DNA from: Chloroflexota bacterium
GTDB lineage: Bacteria > Chloroflexota > UBA6077
Length of the DNA: 11,132 bases
Reading direction: 5' to 3'
NCBI GenBank assembly: GCA_023380955.1
Contig: JAMCTB010000141.1
Span: 8,440-19,571 of the forward strand
Positions 6,283 to 11,132 of the stretch are shown piece by piece. Position 1 is the stretch's first letter; every line of letters begins with the position of its first letter. The notes under the pieces were generated by a model, which saw only the letters and a program-made list of their open reading frames with translations, did no database searches and had not been told where the DNA came from. The translations under genes and the position numbers were made by a program.

Positions 6283-6423
6283 GCGGTTGCAGAGAGTGTG
6301 TCTGGGTTGGTACAGACTGTGTTTCTGCAACTGCAACTCGGCTCGACGATTGAATGGTCCGGCAGTTCGCACTATTGGCGGGAGATCAATTCTCCCCTCA
6401 GCAGAAACATCATCTGCAACCGC
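6283..6423 (+). ncRNA. Candidate structured leader RNA / riboswitch-like element before nadX
   Basis: All stems listed are perfect. P1 pairs 6283-6293 (GCGGTTGCAGA) with 6413-6423, 11 bp. P2 pairs 6300-6304 with 6313-6317, 5 bp. P3 pairs 6320-6328 (TGTTTCTGC) with 6401-6409, 9 bp. Within P3, P4 pairs 6329-6334 with 6362-6367 and P5 pairs 6380-6385 (GGGAGA) with 6391-6396. This gives two stacked three-way junctions with short linkers. The P1 5' arm (6286-6293) can also pair with 6324-6331 (TCTGCAAC), which breaks P3 and P4, so two exclusive folds are possible. I do not recognise a known riboswitch class. No protein-like ORF fits here. The strand is chosen because nadX lies downstream; transcription is unproven, and a DNA-level role or chance for the shorter stems remains possible. 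Confidence 0.45.
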
Positions 6424-6441
6424 AACCAGCTCTTCGACTTG

Positions 6442-6470
6442 TTGACCGGGAAGTGGAATTGGTGTATGTT
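6442..6470 (+). promoter_or_regulatory. Proximal promoter candidate for nadX
   Basis: TTGACC (6442-6447, five of six) and TATGTT (6465-6470, four of six) are separated by exactly 17 bp. The predicted start near 6477 lies after the in-frame ATG at 6466, which overlaps the -10. If this promoter is used, that ATG cannot be the nadX start. Confidence 0.4.
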
Positions 6471-7362
6471 ACCTGTACGACATTCGCCGCAGAGGGCAAC
6501 CAGCAGCACAAAGACGCCAGGCTGCGGCCGGAAAGGACGGATTGCCACGCGAGCCGGATTAATTGGCTGTGGATCTATTGGTAGCTTCATCGCTCGGTCC
6601 GTGGTCGACGGGCAGGTTCCGGGTATGGAGCTCGTGGCCATCGCCGATGTGCAAGAAACCGAGGCGGCCCGGCAGTTAGCGGCCGCCTGCGGTTGTCCAT
6701 TCACCACCGACATCGCTTCCCTGTCGTCTATTGGCCTGGACCTGGTCATCGAGGCTGCCGCGCAGCAGGCTGCCCGGCAGTGGGCGCCTTTCTTCCTCGA
6801 GGCAGGCATCAATATGATGGTGATGAGCGTAGGGGCGCTGGTCGATGCCGACTTCCTGGCCCATCTGCTGGACCTTGCTCGCCGCCACAACCTCCAACTG
6901 CACGTTCCGTCGGGCGCCATCGGCGGACTAGATATCATCAAGGCCGCTGAAGTGGGCGGGTTGGAGGAAGTCACGATCACTACCACCAAGCCGCCGCGGG
7001 CGCTGGCAGGCGCTCCGTACGTGATTGAGCACGGCGTCGATCTGTCCGCCCTGCACGAGCCCACCGTCATTTGGGAGGGTCCCGCTGCCGAGGCAGTGCG
7101 GGCCTTCCCGCAGAACGTAAATGTCGCCGCCTCACTCAGCCTCGCTGGGATCGGCCCTGTCCGGACGCGGGTTCGCGTTGTCGCCGACCCGGAGGCAACC
7201 AGGAACATCCATGAGGTGTACGCCCGGGGCGAGTTTGGGGAGCTCACGCTGCGACTGGTTAATTTGCCCAGCCCCACGAATCCCAAGACCAGCTACCTGG
7301 CCCCGCTGAGCGCCGTGGCGGCCCTGCGCCGCATCACCTCTCCCCTGAAGCTGGGAAGCTGA
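6466..7362 (+). CDS. nadX: L-aspartate dehydrogenase (start uncertain; likely 6547)
   Basis: Oxidises L-aspartate to iminoaspartate with NAD(P), feeding NadA without the O2- or fumarate-dependent oxidase NadB. Motifs: dinucleotide-binding GLIGCGSIG (6556-6582), LVIEAAAQQAARQW, VMSVGALVD, the active-site region PSGAIGGLDIIKAAEVGG (6907-6960) and FPQNVNVAASLSLAG, all typical of the DUF108/NAD-binding aspartate dehydrogenase family. Start problem: the family normally starts a few residues before GLIGCG, but there is no in-frame ATG, GTG or TTG between 6469 and that motif. The coordinate given uses the nearest ATG (6466), which would add about 27 unrelated residues and has no good ribosome site. 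ACG at 6547, 9 nt after AAAGGA, would give 271 residues starting M-R-A-G-L-I-G, an excellent family fit. ATT at 6541 is another option. It is divergent to nadA-nadC, so the three genes form one pathway locus. Confidence 0.9.
   Translation: MLPVRHSPQRATSSTKTPGCGRKGRIATRAGLIGCGSIGSFIARSVVDGQVPGMELVAIADVQETEAARQLAAACGCPFTTDIASLSSIGLDLVIEAAAQQAARQWAPFFLEAGINMMVMSVGALVDADFLAHLLDLARRHNLQLHVPSGAIGGLDIIKAAEVGGLEEVTITTTKPPRALAGAPYVIEHGVDLSALHEPTVIWEGPAAEAVRAFPQNVNVAASLSLAGIGPVRTRVRVVADPEATRNIHEVYARGEFGELTLRLVNLPSPTNPKTSYLAPLSAVAALRRITSPLKLGS
6532..6537 (+). promoter_or_regulatory. Ribosome binding site pointing to a non-canonical nadX start
   Basis: AAAGGA is 9 nt upstream of ACG at 6547 and 3 nt upstream of ATT at 6541. 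No normal start codon follows at a usable distance in the nadX frame. The TTG at 6542 is out of frame and stops after a few codons. Confidence 0.5.
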
Positions 7363-7402
7363 TCGGGCGACCCCGGCAACAGGCTCCCTCCAGGATCGGG
7401 TC

Positions 7403-7469
7403 TCTTTCGCGCCGGAGGCAATTCGGTCGTGAGAACATACCCTCACGGCCAAACTACTTGAGCGAAAGA
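7403..7469. terminator. Nested inverted repeats in the convergent nadX/cytochrome gap
   Basis: The outer arms TCTTTCGC (7403-7410) and GCGAAAGA (7462-7469) are perfect over 8 bp. The inner hairpin pairs 7425-7433 (GGTCGTGAG) with 7442-7450 over 9 bp, with one G-T pair and an 8-nt loop. A further CGTGAG at 7471-7476 could compete for the same CTCACG arm. No T-run follows on either strand, so a bidirectional terminator role is inferred mainly from the convergent position. Confidence 0.4.
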
Positions 7470-7506
7470 TCGTGAGAGGCGCACTCCCCTCAAAATAACA
7501 CGAAGC

Positions 7507-7522
7507 GGACTCTAAGAGAGCC
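7507..7522 (-). terminator. Weak terminator hairpin after the small CxxCH gene
   Basis: GGCTCT and AGAGTCC on the minus strand form a 6-bp stem with one bulged base and a 3-nt loop, 18 nt after the stop. A T-rich stretch (GTTATTTTG) follows 6 to 9 nt later. The stem is short and the T-run interrupted, so support is modest. Confidence 0.28.
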
Positions 7523-7540
7523 TTGCTTGTTGTTAGACGC

Positions 7541-7978
7541 CTATTGCGAGTCCGTATTCCCCGACGAGTCCGTATTCCCAGGCGAGTCCGTATTCCCAGG
7601 CGAGTCCGTACTCCCCGACGAGTCTGCACTCCCCGACGAGTCCGTATTCCCAGGCGAGTCTGCGCTGTCCGACGAATCTGCTGGCGCATCGGCGGCAGGC
7701 GGGGCGGGCTGTTGGGCAAACGCAGCAGATACTTGCGCAAAAGCACTAGCCGGGTCATCGGCGTGGCTCGGGATGGCCTCAAAAGCCTGGCCGAAATCGT
7801 TTCGCGGGCCGCCGCCTCCTGGATCAACGTGGCAGGTGCCGCAGGCCTGGCCCGTCGCGCCAGCGTACGTCGGCAAAGCCGCGCCGGGGGTTGGCCAGAG
7901 AAGTACTGCCAGGGCAACCACGATGCAAATCCCAACCATCAACGACAATCGTGCCCAGTTTGCGGTGATCGAAACCAT
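7541..7978 (-). CDS. Small exported CxxCH (monoheme) protein with hexapeptide-repeat tail
   Basis: A 145-residue protein. Residues 1-34 form a signal sequence or membrane anchor (hydrophobic 11-28, then TPGAA). One heme-binding motif, CGTCH at 46-50, sits in TGQACGTCHVDPGGGGPRNDFGQAFEA, a short pattern (CxxCH, Gly-rich turn, FGxAF) seen in small cytochrome-like proteins of anaerobes. No distal Met ligand is obvious. Residues 91-145 are low-complexity: Ala/Pro, then a Ser/Asp/Gly/Asn/Thr hexapeptide repeat (D-S-S/P-G-N/S-T/A), encoded by the 18-bp DNA repeat. The start at ATG 7978 follows a GGGAGAGG site; the frame is open to 8059 but lacks support there. It is last in the cytochrome cassette. 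A role in surface electron transfer is a guess. Confidence 0.78.
   Translation of the reverse strand: MVSITANWARLSLMVGICIVVALAVLLWPTPGAALPTYAGATGQACGTCHVDPGGGGPRNDFGQAFEAIPSHADDPASAFAQVSAAFAQQPAPPAADAPADSSDSADSPGNTDSSGSADSSGSTDSPGNTDSPGNTDSSGNTDSQ
7548..7685. repeat. 18-bp tandem repeat, about 7.7 units, in frame
   Basis: Units begin at 7548, 7566, 7584, 7602, 7620, 7638 and 7656, with a partial unit at 7674-7685. The plus-strand unit is GAGTCCGTATTCCCAGGC with a few base changes between units. Units are head to tail with no spacers and encode six residues each on the minus strand. The period, a multiple of three, keeps several other frames open, which produces long false ORFs. Confidence 0.93.
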
Positions 7979-8066
7979 TTGTACCCTCTCCCATATAGTT
8001 ACTGCTTGACCACAGTGAGACCGCAGCACAACGAAAGGCAGACTACCCTGGCATTTCACCCCATCA

Positions 8067-8082
8067 AGCTTCCGAGGAAGCT
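8067..8082 (-). other. Short perfect hairpin between the cytochrome c' and small CxxCH genes
   Basis: AGCTTC and GAAGCT pair around a 4-nt CCGA/CTCG-type loop (AGCTTCC and GGAAGCT are fully complementary). It lies 22 nt after the cytochrome c' stop. No T-run follows, so it may be an RNA-stability element or weak terminator. Confidence 0.3.
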
Positions 8083-8104
8083 CAGCCGAACCGCGCGGAC
8101 GCTG

Positions 8105-8671
8105 TCAATTCCCTTTGTAGTCCAAGTTGCCGAAAACGGGGGCAGTTGGACGAATCACCTTAATGCCCTTCAGTGAGACACCCCCAGCCTGCATGCCCGA
8201 GTGGCACGCATTGCATTGTGCAATGGCATTGTCGTAGGATTCACTAAACTTGGACTGGTCCTGTGCCTTTGCCGCAGCCGCCAGTGGCTCGATGCTGTTT
8301 TTTGTCCAGTTGTCCAAGGGTGAGGCAAGATTTGGGTTTACCATTTGGATGCGCTTGACCGTCCCGCTCACCTGATCATCGACCTCAAATTGGGCGAGGG
8401 TCCAGTTGTTGGACTGAGCGGCGTACCACATAATATTGAAATGTCGAGCCAGATCGTCCATCCTCGGCCCGGTGCCCGGCTGAAGCGACCATAAAGCCAG
8501 CTTTCTGTCTACCTCGTTAAGTTTCTTGTCCATCATGGCTTCCGCATCTTCCTTTGAGATCCCCGCGGGCGCTGATGCCGGTTCCTTAGAAGGCGCAGGT
8601 GCTGCACATCCTACCGCCAGAGCCAGGGGCATCAGCATTGCGACGAGAATGAGTAACGTCAGCTTTTTCAT
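8105..8671 (-). CDS. Cytochrome c'-like lipoprotein (C-terminal CNACH)
   Basis: A 188-residue exported lipoprotein. It starts MKKLTLLILVAMLMPLALAVGC with the lipobox Cys at 22, followed by a Pro/Ala/Ser linker. Residues 40-157 are predicted helical and end in a single heme motif, CNACH at 153-157, inside AIAQCNACHSGM. A heme site at the C-terminal helix of a helical bundle is the layout of class II cytochromes (c'/c556). The 30 residues after the motif are a longer tail than usual. Cytochromes c' bind NO or CO, others transfer electrons; which applies cannot be seen. The start is ATG at 8671 with a GGAGAG site 10 nt upstream. It lies between two other cytochrome genes, with gaps of 126 and 135 bp. 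Confidence 0.85.
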   Translation of the reverse strand: MKKLTLLILVAMLMPLALAVGCAAPAPSKEPASAPAGISKEDAEAMMDKKLNEVDRKLALWSLQPGTGPRMDDLARHFNIMWYAAQSNNWTLAQFEVDDQVSGTVKRIQMVNPNLASPLDNWTKNSIEPLAAAAKAQDQSKFSESYDNAIAQCNACHSGMQAGGVSLKGIKVIRPTAPVFGNLDYKGN

Positions 8672-8806
8672 CTTGGATATCTCTCCTCGATTAGGGCTTT
8701 CCCAAAAATATTTCGGTCCACTGATGTGGCCGGCTTGTTCGGCTCAAAGGCCGGATCTGGTGTCTTGCGAACAGCTAGAGTACCGATGTGTTCAATACCT
8801 ATCTTC

Positions 8807-9247
8807 CTACTTGAGCGTCGCGACGAAAGTCGTCAGGTCGGCCAGATCAGCATCGCTGACCTGCGCCGGCGGGAAGGGTGGCATGATGCCCTTGCCGGAG
8901 CGCACCGTCTTGGCAACCTCAGCCTCGCCAGCGCGGGCGGCGAAACCCACCAGGCTGGGGCCCACGCCAGCCTGACCGTTGGGATGACAAGCCGTACACC
9001 GGGCCTGGAAGATTGCCTTTCCCTTGGATGCATCACCTGCCGCCTTTGCTTCAGCAGCCTGTGGCGCAGGCCCAGCCGGGGCCCCGCCGGCGTTGGCCAC
9101 GGCCGTAGGGACCGCCGACGCAGCAGCCTGAATGGGCGGCGGGGTAGGAAATGTCTTCTCCACTGTAGGTATCGGCATGGGCCTGACCGGCGCCTCGCAG
9201 GCGGCGAGAAGGCCGAGGAGTAGCACTACCAGAAGCCAGCCCTTCAA
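8807..9247 (-). CDS. Class I cytochrome c lipoprotein (monoheme)
   Basis: A 146-residue outward-facing electron-transfer lipoprotein. The start is TTG at 9247 because AGGAGGG lies 5 nt upstream and the protein then begins with an ideal lipoprotein signal, KGWLLVVLLLGLLAAC, with the acylated Cys at 17. The frame is open to 9397 but would give a 50-residue hydrophilic extension overlapping the upstream gene. A long Ala/Pro linker (20-70) precedes a compact cytochrome c domain (71-146): CTACH at 84-88, GVGPSLVGF at 94-102, the axial Met in IMPPF at 122, and the C-terminal helix LADLTTFVATL. This resembles the diffusible cytochromes c of the CBB3/c551-c552 type. Its neighbour upstream carries a similar heme domain, so electrons may pass between them (inference). 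Confidence 0.88.
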   Translation of the reverse strand: MKGWLLVVLLLGLLAACEAPVRPMPIPTVEKTFPTPPPIQAAASAVPTAVANAGGAPAGPAPQAAEAKAAGDASKGKAIFQARCTACHPNGQAGVGPSLVGFAARAGEAEVAKTVRSGKGIMPPFPPAQVSDADLADLTTFVATLK

Positions 9248-9252
9248 GCCGG

Positions 9253-9259
9253 CCCTCCT
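9253..9259 (-). promoter_or_regulatory. Ribosome binding site fixing a TTG start for the cytochrome c lipoprotein
   Basis: AGGAGGG on the minus strand, 5 nt before TTG at 9247. The choice is confirmed by the lipoprotein signal peptide that begins at once at that codon. Confidence 0.75.
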
Positions 9260-9357
9260 CTTGCCCCAGCCGACGTGAGCCCCCGCCGCAGGGCGCTGTT
9301 GACCAGTTTCCAGACTGGGCCGCGCAGCTTCCTTCCCATTCACGACAGCAGGTTCGA

Positions 9358-10023
9358 TCACTTCTGAAGTGAGCGAACGAAGTTTACTAGTTTCCAAATC
9401 TCCTCCTCGTTAAGGTCGTGCTTGAAAGCCGGCATCCCATACCAGCCGTTGCCGACGACCCAAAAGATCTCACCATCGGCAACTTCCCGCATGTATGGCT
9501 GGGTCAGGTCGGCGGGCTTGTCGTTTAGGCCCTTGACCGCCGGGCCATCACCTTTGCCCAACTCGCCGTGGCATTGAGCACAGTGGCGCACGAAGAGCTG
9601 CTGGCCCGCGGCGATCGACTCAGACGTCAAGGGTATCGGGTTCTGCAGTGCGTCGGCCTCGACCGGACGGGTCTGCACGACGATCGTCCCCTTGGCGGTT
9701 TTTTGCAGCCAGCTTTCGAAGGGGAAAGCTCCCTCCTTGTAGGGAGTGAAATACACGTTTACGGTGCCGCGGGCAGGAATGCGCGTCCGATTCACGCCTA
9801 GCTCGGGGATCAGTATGTCGTACTCAACGTCTCGGCTCGTGACTTGCAGCTTCACTTTGCGCAAGGCCATTGCCACAATCGACGAAGGCGCAAACTGGCC
9901 GTTTGCGGCCGTCAACTGCACCACCTGCACAGGCTCAAAGCTGGCCTGGGCCTTGGGCTCCTGATTGCAGGCCACCGATACGATCGCCAGGAATGCAGCC
10001 ATTGCCCAAAGCGTGCGCACCAC
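9358..10023 (-). CDS. Cupredoxin-cytochrome c fusion lipoprotein, Cu(A) ligands missing
   Basis: A 221-residue protein. The signal peptide ends in a lipobox with Cys19 (VSVAC). Residues 32-118 form a cupredoxin fold of the cytochrome oxidase subunit II type (QFAPSSIVAMALRKVKLQVTSRDVEYDILIPELGVNRTRIPARGTVNVYFTP is split by positions 43-94 and clearly follows the COX2 pattern). Residues 133-221 form a class I cytochrome c with CAQCH at 148-152, GKGDGPA and the axial Met197 in YGMPAF. Unlike functional subunit II, the usual first His is Tyr68 and the Cys-x3-Cys-x3-His-x2-Met loop is replaced by FESWLQKTAKG (102-112), so no Cu(A) is expected. There is no transmembrane hairpin, only the lipid anchor. 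Start GTG at 10023 (or 10020) follows AAAGGGGG. No oxidase subunit I is in the window. It is probably a stand-alone electron carrier or a subunit of an unseen complex. Confidence 0.85.
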   Translation of the reverse strand: MVRTLWAMAAFLAIVSVACNQEPKAQASFEPVQVVQLTAANGQFAPSSIVAMALRKVKLQVTSRDVEYDILIPELGVNRTRIPARGTVNVYFTPYKEGAFPFESWLQKTAKGTIVVQTRPVEADALQNPIPLTSESIAAGQQLFVRHCAQCHGELGKGDGPAVKGLNDKPADLTQPYMREVADGEIFWVVGNGWYGMPAFKHDLNEEEIWKLVNFVRSLQK

Positions 10024-10157
10024 CCCACCCCCTTTTACGAGACCAGGATTTCCAATTCCTCCACACGACGGCCCGCGGCCATCACCACCGAGTTATACAG
10101 ACTGCGACCCAGCCGGCATCAGCCCGACATATGCGGCTAACGGCCCGCGAAGCCCTA
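10024..10157. other. Gap between response regulator and cupredoxin-cytochrome genes
   Basis: On the minus strand TATAAC at 10097-10092 is a possible -10 for the cytochrome genes, but no good -35 is at the right distance. A 10-bp direct repeat, ACGGCCCGCG, is at 10068-10077 and 10140-10149. I see no terminator after the regulator stop. Confidence 0.3.
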
Positions 10158-10853
10158 TCACGCACTGGCCTGAAGCTTGTAGCCCTGCTCCCTGGCCGTG
10201 ATCAGTCTCTTCGGTTCATTAGGATTGGCCTCCAGCTTCAAGCGCAAGCGCCGCACATTTACCCACAGCCGGCAAGGATCTCCCTCCCCATCGGGCCATC
10301 CTTCCTCCAGAAGCATCTCTTCCATCACTACCCGATTCAAGTTACGGGTCAACGCTGCCAGCAAACGGCTCTCCACTGGAGTGAGGTGAACCTCGGTGCC
10401 TTTGACGATGGCCACGTGTCGAGCGAGGTCGATGCTAAGGCCCTCGTCAATCACCACCACCTGGCTCTCGGGCAAAAGGTGACGGGTCCGCTTCAACACC
10501 CGGTTGACGCGAGCCAAGAGCTGCGGTTGTCCATTCACCTTGACAATATAGTCTTCGGCGTAGAGATCAAGGCCGCTGGCCACCGATTCTTCCGTATCCA
10601 CAGCGGTAAGAAGCACGATCGGCAGATCCAGGTATCGCTTGATCTCCTGACACAACTGAAAGCCATGCATATCGGGCAAGAGCAAGTCCACGACGGCCAG
10701 GTCAGGGAGTCTTTGCTTAATCTTCGCCAGGGCTTCGCGGGCCGTTGAGGCTGCTATTATGTCAAACCCATCAGCCTCCAAGTTGACCTGCAACGAACGC
10801 AAGATCGTCGGATCGTCATCTACTACCAGCAACAGGGGAAAACGTACAAGCAT
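10158..10853 (-). CDS. OmpR/PhoB-family response regulator
   Basis: A 231-residue two-component regulator that binds DNA when phosphorylated. The receiver domain (about 5-122) has the acidic pocket D12-D13-D14, phospho-acceptor D56 in VVDLLLPDMHG, T83 in VLLTAVD and K105. The usual K-P after that is K-V here (EDYIVKVNG), a small deviation. The C-terminal winged helix (about 130-231) shows LTPVESRLLAAL, the recognition-helix region WVNVRRLRLKLEANPNEPKRL and the wing ITAREQGYKL, as in OmpR-type proteins. The start is ATG at 10853 because AGGAG lies 5 nt upstream; the frame extends to GTG at 10913 without a ribosome site. It precedes the cytochrome genes on the same strand, so it is the likely local regulator. 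A 7-bp direct repeat upstream could be its own binding site. Confidence 0.93.
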   Translation of the reverse strand: MLVRFPLLLVVDDDPTILRSLQVNLEADGFDIIAASTAREALAKIKQRLPDLAVVDLLLPDMHGFQLCQEIKRYLDLPIVLLTAVDTEESVASGLDLYAEDYIVKVNGQPQLLARVNRVLKRTRHLLPESQVVVIDEGLSIDLARHVAIVKGTEVHLTPVESRLLAALTRNLNRVVMEEMLLEEGWPDGEGDPCRLWVNVRRLRLKLEANPNEPKRLITAREQGYKLQASA

Positions 10854-10913
10854 ATCCTCTCCTGCCACCACTATTTGCACTTGGTACTCGTATACGGAAT
10901 GTACATCGCTCAC

Positions 10914-10932
10914 CTTACAGAATTACTTACAG
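10914..10932 (-). promoter_or_regulatory. Pho-box-like direct repeat before the response regulator
   Basis: On the minus strand CTGTAAG-TAATT-CTGTAAG has two perfect 7-bp repeats with a 12-bp period. OmpR/PhoB-type regulators bind such tandem repeats with about 11-bp period, and the known pho box also uses CTGT at each repeat start. It lies 61-79 bp upstream of the ATG at 10853, suggesting autoregulation. The 12-bp period is one base longer than in the classical box. Confidence 0.42.
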
Positions 10933-10954
10933 TCGCCACCAAGATGAAGTAATT
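10921..10954. repeat. Inverted repeat AATTACTT / AAGTAATT in the same gap
   Basis: AATTACTT at 10921-10928 and AAGTAATT at 10947-10954 are perfect 8-bp arms around 18 nt. The second arm overlaps the palindrome GTAATTAC (10949-10956). This AT-rich patch in a GC-rich window overlaps the direct repeat and lies between the two regulator genes, so an operator or weak terminator is possible. Confidence 0.35.
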
Positions 10955-10970
10955 ACTCAAGCAGGATCGG

Positions 10971-11132
10971 CTAGCTGAACTTGGTTCGAGCCGGCCGAGT
11001 CTTCGGGGACTCGCCTTTGAGGGAAACGAGGGGATCCTCGGATGCCAACGCCTGCCTCACCACGTTGAGCAGGTCGAGCACCGCGAAGGGCTTGCGCACA
11101 TATGCCACACCGCCAGCTTGCCTGCCAGCATT
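10971..11132 (-). CDS. Receiver-domain protein, C-terminal end only
   Basis: The last 53 residues before a TAG at 10971-10973; the frame is open to the right edge. The stretch GGVAYVRKPFAVLDLLNVVRQAL has the conserved Lys followed by Pro-Phe of a response-regulator receiver and its final helix. A 30-residue basic, unstructured tail follows. It may be a stand-alone receiver or the receiver end of a hybrid histidine kinase; the window does not decide. Its place 117 bp upstream of the OmpR-type regulator on the same strand suggests that both belong to one signalling locus. Confidence 0.75.
   Translation of the reverse strand, partial: NAGRQAGGVAYVRKPFAVLDLLNVVRQALASEDPLVSLKGESPKTRPARTKFS

Noticed and set aside
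6300..6317. T-box-like GGGTTGGTAC in the nadX leader
   Set aside because: It only loosely resembles the T-box sequence, lies at the 5' side of the element, and no specifier stem or terminator/antiterminator pair is visible.
6283..6423. Small inverted-repeat transposon (MITE) reading of the nadX leader structure
   Set aside because: The 11-bp ends are not flanked by a target-site duplication, and the interior forms further ordered stems that fit an RNA better. Not fully excluded.
7548..7685. CRISPR-like array
   Set aside because: Units are 18 bp, directly adjacent, without spacers, and in frame with a gene; it is a coding minisatellite.
7132..7935. 267-codon minus-strand frame across nadX and the repeat gene
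   Set aside because: Arg-rich product of the 18-bp repeat read in the wrong frame and of antisense nadX sequence.
7523..8176. Plus-strand frames with RVRIPR or ESVFPG repeats
   Set aside because: The repeat period is a multiple of three, so several frames stay open. The minus-strand frame is preferred because it has a ribosome site, signal sequence and CxxCH motif.
9248..9397. N-terminal 50-residue extension of the cytochrome c lipoprotein from TTG 9397
   Set aside because: It would push the lipoprotein signal peptide into the interior and overlap the upstream gene. The internal TTG with AGGAGGG gives a normal signal peptide.
10068..10149. 10-bp direct repeat ACGGCCCGCG
   Set aside because: Very GC-rich and short, expected by chance in this base composition, with no supporting symmetry or position.

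Overview
This is a GC-rich window in which almost every gene lies on the minus strand. The one exception is an aspartate dehydrogenase gene on the plus strand. Gene content suggests an anaerobic or microaerophilic bacterium: a flavodiiron protein, a hemerythrin-like protein, O2-independent NAD synthesis (NadX/NadA/NadC without a visible NadB) and lipid-anchored c-type cytochromes. The lipoprotein cytochromes and the style of the OmpR-type regulator fit a monoderm such as a Chloroflexota member. That placement is inference from gene style; no marker gene is present.

Layout, left to right. (1) 1-786, minus: a DUF362-family protein that runs off the left edge. (2) 876-2198, minus: an MFS transporter of the OFA/MCT type. 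(3) 2431-3630 and 3751-4320, minus: an FprA-type flavodiiron protein and a hemerythrin-domain protein, together a likely O2/NO defence pair. The hemerythrin gene has a complex upstream region with a CRP/FNR-like palindrome and nested inverted repeats, one arm of which covers the start codon. (4) 4421-7362: a de novo NAD locus, with nadA-nadC translationally coupled on the minus strand and divergent nadX on the plus strand. The divergent gap holds a good sigma-70 promoter for nadA and a roughly 140-nt region that can fold into two nested three-way junctions. nadX has no ordinary start codon where its family begins; an ACG stands there instead. (5) 7363-7540: a convergent gap with nested inverted repeats. 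(6) 7541-10853, minus: a redox cassette. Read in the direction of transcription it is an OmpR-type response regulator, a cupredoxin-cytochrome c fusion lipoprotein without Cu(A) ligands, a monoheme cytochrome c lipoprotein, a cytochrome c'-like lipoprotein and a small CxxCH protein with an 18-bp tandem repeat. (7) 10971-11132, minus: the C-terminal end of a receiver-domain protein.

How the parts work together (inference): the two-component proteins at the right edge probably control the exported cytochromes. NadX, NadA and NadC supply nicotinate mononucleotide for NAD. The flavodiiron and hemerythrin proteins would protect O2-sensitive enzymes such as the Fe-S enzyme NadA. The most novel-looking items are non-coding: the structured region before nadX (6283-6423) and the repeat architecture before the hemerythrin gene (4311-4410).
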